Source: Candidatus Sulfotelmatobacter sp.
GTDB taxonomy: Bacteria; Acidobacteriota; Terriglobia; Terriglobales; Acidobacteriaceae
Length of the DNA: 64,000 nucleotides
Reading direction: 5' to 3'
NCBI GenBank assembly: GCA_036500765.1
Contig: DASYBM010000002.1
Location: 290,874-354,873 of the forward strand
The position numbers and the translations under genes were made by a program. Below, in pieces: positions 60,897 to 64,000 of the stretch (position 1 is the first letter of the stretch; each line of letters begins with the position of its first letter). The notes beneath the pieces are model-generated. The model did no database searches, was not told the DNA's origin, and was given only the letters and a program-made list of their open reading frames with translations.

Positions 60897-61634
60897 TCAG
60901 CTGACGCGCGGCAAATCCTGCGCCGCGGTCTGATTGAGCTGGCTGTCGAATAAGGTCAGCGCCCGCTGCATCATTTCGGCGTTGCGCTGAATGACGATCA
61001 ACTCGACCGCACCCTCGACTGCGCTGACGTTGGAATTCTCAATCATGCCTTGGCGAACCGAGGAAGACGCTGGCGCCAAAGCCGAACCTGGAGGCGCTGC
61101 GTAGAGAGCGTTGCCAAGCGCCGTCAGGCTGGTATCTGGCGCAAACTCGGCGAGGCGCAAGGTGGCGACTACGTTGCCATCGACCGAAACCGTTCCGTCC
61201 GCGCTGACCGCGACGGCGCCGTTCGGGAGAATAATCGGCCCTTGCTCGCCCAGGACGGCGTCTCCCTGGGCTGTCATCAACTGTCCCGTGGGAGTAGCGT
61301 GAAACCCGCCATTGCGGGTGTAGACAATTCCTTGCGCCGACTGGATGGCGAAAAAACCAGCGCCTGCGACCGCCAAGTCGAGCGGATTGCCGGTGGCGGC
61401 CAGACTTCCCGAAGTGCGATCCACCCGGCTGGCCCCGAGCACACCGAAGTCGTTGACCGCGGCATTCAGCGGATTCCACGCCACCGGTCCGCCACCGGCC
61501 ATCAGCGAGCGGAAGGTTGCCTGCTGGCCGCGATAGCCGGCGGTGCCGAGATTGGCCAGATTATTCGCGACTAATTCAAGCGCCTGAGTCTGAGCGGCGA
61601 GTCCGGCGCAAGCTGCATAGTAGCCACTGTCCAT
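60897..61634 (-). CDS. flgF: Flagellar proximal rod protein FlgF
   Basis: Rod protein of 245 residues. MDSGYYAACAGLAAQTQALELVANNLANLGTAGYRGQQATF, GNPLDLAVAGAGFFAIQSAQGIVYTRNGGFHATPTGQLMTAQG, then MIENSNVSAVEGAVELIVIQRNAEMMQRALTLFDSQLNQTAAQDLPRVS. Order (before flgG) and length fit FlgF. ATG 61634 is used instead of the ORF start at 61715. Confidence 0.92.
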   Translation of the reverse strand: MDSGYYAACAGLAAQTQALELVANNLANLGTAGYRGQQATFRSLMAGGGPVAWNPLNAAVNDFGVLGASRVDRTSGSLAATGNPLDLAVAGAGFFAIQSAQGIVYTRNGGFHATPTGQLMTAQGDAVLGEQGPIILPNGAVAVSADGTVSVDGNVVATLRLAEFAPDTSLTALGNALYAAPPGSALAPASSSVRQGMIENSNVSAVEGAVELIVIQRNAEMMQRALTLFDSQLNQTAAQDLPRVS

Positions 61635-61872
61635 AATTGTTGTACCTGTGACTGATTCGAAGCACGCCGTGCTCCACTCCTGATGAGAGCGGGAAAATGT
61701 CTGCGGGCAACTCAATCGATTGAAGACGAAGAAGGCAATCAGAGCATCGGATTCTCCAGACCGGATGCGAAGGTGGAGGAGAGAACATTCTGCCGGGCAA
61801 CTCGCCGAGGGCTCGGCAAAGTATTCCGGCCTATCGGAGGTGGGCCAAAACGAACAGGTCTAGCTCTGAAGG

Positions 61873-62358
61873 CTAGCTGTGAATCTCAAGCGAGAACACG
61901 ATCGGCTCTCCTTCAAACAACAGGACAGCGCGTACTTGTTCGCTGACCATGGAATGAAAGCGGTATTCTGCGCCCGTGATTACGGTGGGAACCGACAACA
62001 TGCAGCCATCGCCCAAGCCGGCAATCTTGTTTTTGAAGTTTCCCGCCACCATGTTGCAGATCTCGCCGACGGCATCCCACATTTCCGGTCCGGCTTGCTC
62101 GGCATCGATGCCGAGCATCTGGGAGGCCATGCGCGCGGCCGATTTTGAACTGCACCGCAGACTCAAGATGCCGCACAATTCTCCCGCCAATCCCACTATG
62201 GACGCAATTTCAAAGGCATCCTCGAAAAGTGATTCAGTCGTGCTGTGAAGCGGGCAGGCCAGCATCAGGTCGAAGACTTCCTTCGCGGCGAGTTCGAGAG
62301 TCGGAAGCCAGTACTCATGTCGCGCACTGGTGGGCAGAGCCGGACGAGGTGGGTTCAC
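61873..62358 (-). CDS. cheX: CheX/CheC-family phosphatase-like protein
   Basis: Protein of 161 residues. The CheX-type active motif E-x2-N is seen in DAVGEICNMVAGNFKNKIAGLGDGC. The rest has the alpha/beta pattern of the CheC/CheX/FliY family, which removes phosphate from CheY-P. The start overlaps cheY by four bases, so substrate and enzyme are made together. The dimer form (CheX) rather than CheC is suggested by a single motif. Confidence 0.85.
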   Translation of the reverse strand: MNPPRPALPTSARHEYWLPTLELAAKEVFDLMLACPLHSTTESLFEDAFEIASIVGLAGELCGILSLRCSSKSAARMASQMLGIDAEQAGPEMWDAVGEICNMVAGNFKNKIAGLGDGCMLSVPTVITGAEYRFHSMVSEQVRAVLLFEGEPIVFSLEIHS

Positions 62359-62741
62359 GGTCTTGCCTGCAAGACGGGAAGCACGTGTTCTTTGACCTGG
62401 TCCGGGGTAAAGGGCTTGCGAATGTATCCGCGAGCCCCGGCCGCGAGCGCCTGCACGACGTGTCCTTCGCTGCCCTCGGTCGTGATCATCACCACTGGAA
62501 TCGGCTTGGCAATATCGAGGCCGGACAGTTGTTTGACGAACTCGAGGCCATCCATCACAGGCATGTTAATGTCGCAAAGAATAAGGTCGACTTTGTGCTT
62601 CTGCACGGCGGCAAGCGCTTCGGCGCCATTACTGGCCTCGACTACCTCGGACAGGTTCAGCCCCGCCTGGCGGAGTGACCGTTCCACAATTTTTCGCATT
62701 ACTGAGGAATCGTCCACGATGAGAGCGCAAATACTGGCCAT
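62355..62741 (-). CDS. cheY: Chemotaxis response regulator
   Basis: Receiver of 128 residues; phosphoacceptor Asp57 in LILCDINMPVMDG, acidic Asp10/Asp11, Thr in VMITTEGS and Lys in YIRKPFTPDQ. All positions equal those of E. coli CheY. It is followed directly by cheX. A sigma-28-like sequence with 16-base spacer lies upstream (62808-62835). Confidence 0.93.
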   Translation of the reverse strand: MASICALIVDDSSVMRKIVERSLRQAGLNLSEVVEASNGAEALAAVQKHKVDLILCDINMPVMDGLEFVKQLSGLDIAKPIPVVMITTEGSEGHVVQALAAGARGYIRKPFTPDQVKEHVLPVLQARP

Positions 62742-62807
62742 GCCGGGCTTTATCCTCTCGGAAGGCGGCCTCGCGAGTTTCGCGGAGCTGAGTCTCCCCC
62801 GTAGCTG

Positions 62808-62835
62808 CTATCGGCAAACTGAGAAGGCGGCTTTA
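62808..62835 (-). promoter_or_regulatory. Sigma-28-like site upstream of cheY, with 16-base spacer
   Basis: Reverse strand: TAAA, 16 bases, GCCGATAG. One base longer spacing than the other five sites. It is 67 bases before the cheY start. Confidence 0.6.
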
Positions 62836-62877
62836 GATGGCGGAGCGCAGGCATGCGGCGGGCAAGCTTTGGGCGAT

Positions 62878-63381
62878 TTACCCCTTCCAGGCTCCCAGCA
62901 TCCGCCGCACATCCACTAGCTGCGCCACGTGATACGCGTTGTGATCGGCCATCAGCAGCGCCTCCCGCAAAATCGTCTGCCCATCTCCCCAAGGAATCCG
63001 TGCGTACAAATCGGTCTTCGGATTCGCGACCAGCTTCTGCATTGCTTTCAAATCACGCCGAAACTGCTGCACACTTTTATTCCACGCCGCGGCGGTCGGC
63101 GGAACCTCCGTCTTCGGCCAATAATCGTCAGGCCATTTCGGAGAAGCGTGCTTCTCATTGCGGCTGAACTCCAGAATGTCCCACTGCGCGATCCGCAAGT
63201 GCTCCAGCACCATCCACGGCGAATGCGGAAAATTCTCCGGCTTTGCTCCGCGCAACTTCGGCGGCAATTCCTTGATCGCATCCTCTAACCTGGCATGCGC
63301 TCCTCCACCCTCAAGCAGCTCCAGAAGATGCAGCCGCACAATTTGGTCGTGAGTCAACGAATGCTTCTGATTCTTCTTCAT
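62878..63381 (-). CDS. DinB-superfamily protein
   Basis: Protein of 167 residues with the four-helix DinB pattern: LHLLELLEGGGAHARLEDAIKELPPKL, HSPWMVLEHLRIAQWDILEF, and the metal His pair in ADHNAYHVAQLVDVRRML. These proteins are metal-binding, some use bacillithiol or mycothiol; the actual activity is not known here. ATG 63381 is used; the longer frame reads through a REP element. Confidence 0.85.
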   Translation of the reverse strand: MKKNQKHSLTHDQIVRLHLLELLEGGGAHARLEDAIKELPPKLRGAKPENFPHSPWMVLEHLRIAQWDILEFSRNEKHASPKWPDDYWPKTEVPPTAAAWNKSVQQFRRDLKAMQKLVANPKTDLYARIPWGDGQTILREALLMADHNAYHVAQLVDVRRMLGAWKG

Positions 63382-63451
63382 CCCGCCCTCCAGATGACGC
63401 GCACAGGTGTAGCTCTCCAGTCCCAGGCCTGCGTGGGTTTGCCCGTGTGGG

Positions 63452-63491
63452 GGACGGGCGCTTCGCCCGTCCGGGCCGAGCAACGCTCGGC
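63452..63491. repeat. REP-like double palindrome between genes
   Basis: GGACGGGCG-CTT-CGCCCGTCC followed by GCCGAGC-AAC-GCTCGGC. It is the intergenic counterpart of the element at 1146-1186, 62 kb away in the same window. Confidence 0.9.
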
Positions 63492-63519
63492 GGGCTCTTC
63501 TGTCCGCCGCCACAAAACT

Positions 63520-63999
63520 CTACGGTATCACCGCCATCATCCCCCTGGCCCCCACCACCAGCAGTCCGCCCTCCGGATATGCCGCCGCCGCATTGAACGC
63601 CGCTTTCTTCGAGCCATTAATCCTTCGCGGATTATTCGGCGGCTTGAAATCAAATACAAAATTATGGCCCACCAGAAATATCCGCTCCGGAAAAATCGCC
63701 TTCACCCGCATCTTCTTCTCGACTGCCGCTTCCCGCACCGCACGCTCGTTCACTCCCCGGTCATAAGCCACCCCGGAAAAATAAGCCAGCGGATGCAACC
63801 CCGATAGCTCCCACGTCTTCCCGCCATCCTCGGTGAAAGCCAGATTCGGGCCATCGTCATTGGGATGTTTATAGTCGCCGCCCGCAATCGTTCCATGCAT
63901 CGCATCGCGGAATGCAATCGAAAAAATCCCCGCCGAGTCCGGCCCATGCAGCATGGGCGTATCGAAAACTTCCCAGCTTTTCCCGCGATCACCGGAGTG
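63520..63999 (-). CDS. BNR/YCF48-like repeat protein (5' end outside window)
   Basis: C-terminal about 160 residues of a beta-propeller protein. Two Asp-box-like motifs are visible: HSGDRGKSWEVFDTP upstream of the first in-window ATG and TEDGGKTWELSG. These S-x-D-x-G-x-x-W repeats are typical of sialidase-type and photosystem-assembly-like propellers that occur as large exported proteins in Acidobacteriota. The frame is open to the window edge, so the start is outside. Function not known. Confidence 0.75.
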   Translation of the reverse strand, partial: HSGDRGKSWEVFDTPMLHGPDSAGIFSIAFRDAMHGTIAGGDYKHPNDDGPNLAFTEDGGKTWELSGLHPLAYFSGVAYDRGVNERAVREAAVEKKMRVKAIFPERIFLVGHNFVFDFKPPNNPRRINGSKKAAFNAAAAYPEGGLLVVGARGMMAVIP

Positions 64000-64000
64000 A

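Overview
The window is about 60% GC, gene-dense, and comes from a motile Gram-negative bacterium. The most likely source is Acidobacteriota of the Koribacter/Terriglobia type. This is inferred from Kdo/heptose LPS genes with a GatB-dependent translation gene, the many TTG/GTG starts, the style of the flagellar locus, and short palindromic and degenerate tandem repeats in the spacers. No tRNA, rRNA, insertion sequence, prophage or CRISPR array was recognised.

Layout. At 1-5.6 kb there is the end of a hydantoinase A gene, a phoB/phoR-like two-component pair with phoU, and a DtxR/MntR regulator. At 6-15 kb lie hemL, a polysaccharide deacetylase, a deoxynucleoside kinase, a vapBC pair, panB and panC flanking a small membrane protein, a glycine-rich secreted protein, an alpha/beta hydrolase and an alkyladenine DNA glycosylase. 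At 15.2-15.6 kb is a Bcp/PrxQ peroxiredoxin whose peroxidatic cysteine codon is an in-frame UGA followed by a small stem-loop. It is probably a selenoprotein and would otherwise look like a truncated 95-residue gene. At 17-22 kb are a GH1 glucosidase, gatB and unknown exported proteins. At 22-28 kb is an overlapping LPS inner-core cluster (Kdo transferase, lpxK, split hldE, a heptosyltransferase and a membrane methyltransferase). At 29.6-31.5 kb is a more AT-rich patch with three unrecognised small genes and duplicated repeats. At 31.5-43 kb are envelope and housekeeping genes: a metallophosphoesterase, an OmpA-like protein, a HAD hydrolase, a YhaM-type nuclease, a SurA/PrsA-like isomerase, a SpoIIE-type phosphatase and two peptidases.

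From 43 to 62.7 kb is a chemotaxis and flagellar locus: cheR-HDOD-cheB, flbD-motA-motB, fliC-flaG-fliD-fliS, and a long reverse-strand set (cheY, cheX, flgF, flgG, flgA, flgH, flgI, flgJ-N, flgM, flgN-like, flgK, flgL). Four sites with an exact TAAA-N15-GCCGAT arrangement, plus a tandem fifth and an N16 variant, mark it as a FliA (sigma-28) regulon. They precede fliC, flbD, cheR, flgM (two) and cheY. Since flgM encodes the anti-sigma factor and sits behind two of these promoters, the locus contains its own feedback loop.

Two themes run through the window. Many spacers carry their own unrelated short degenerate tandem repeat (7, 13, 16 or 24 bp units). Inside genes the repeats nearly always have 15-bp units and so add 5-residue peptide repeats at protein termini (panB, the heptosyltransferase, the 568-residue exported protein, fliS). 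Palindromic REP-like elements also occur both between genes and inside reading frames.
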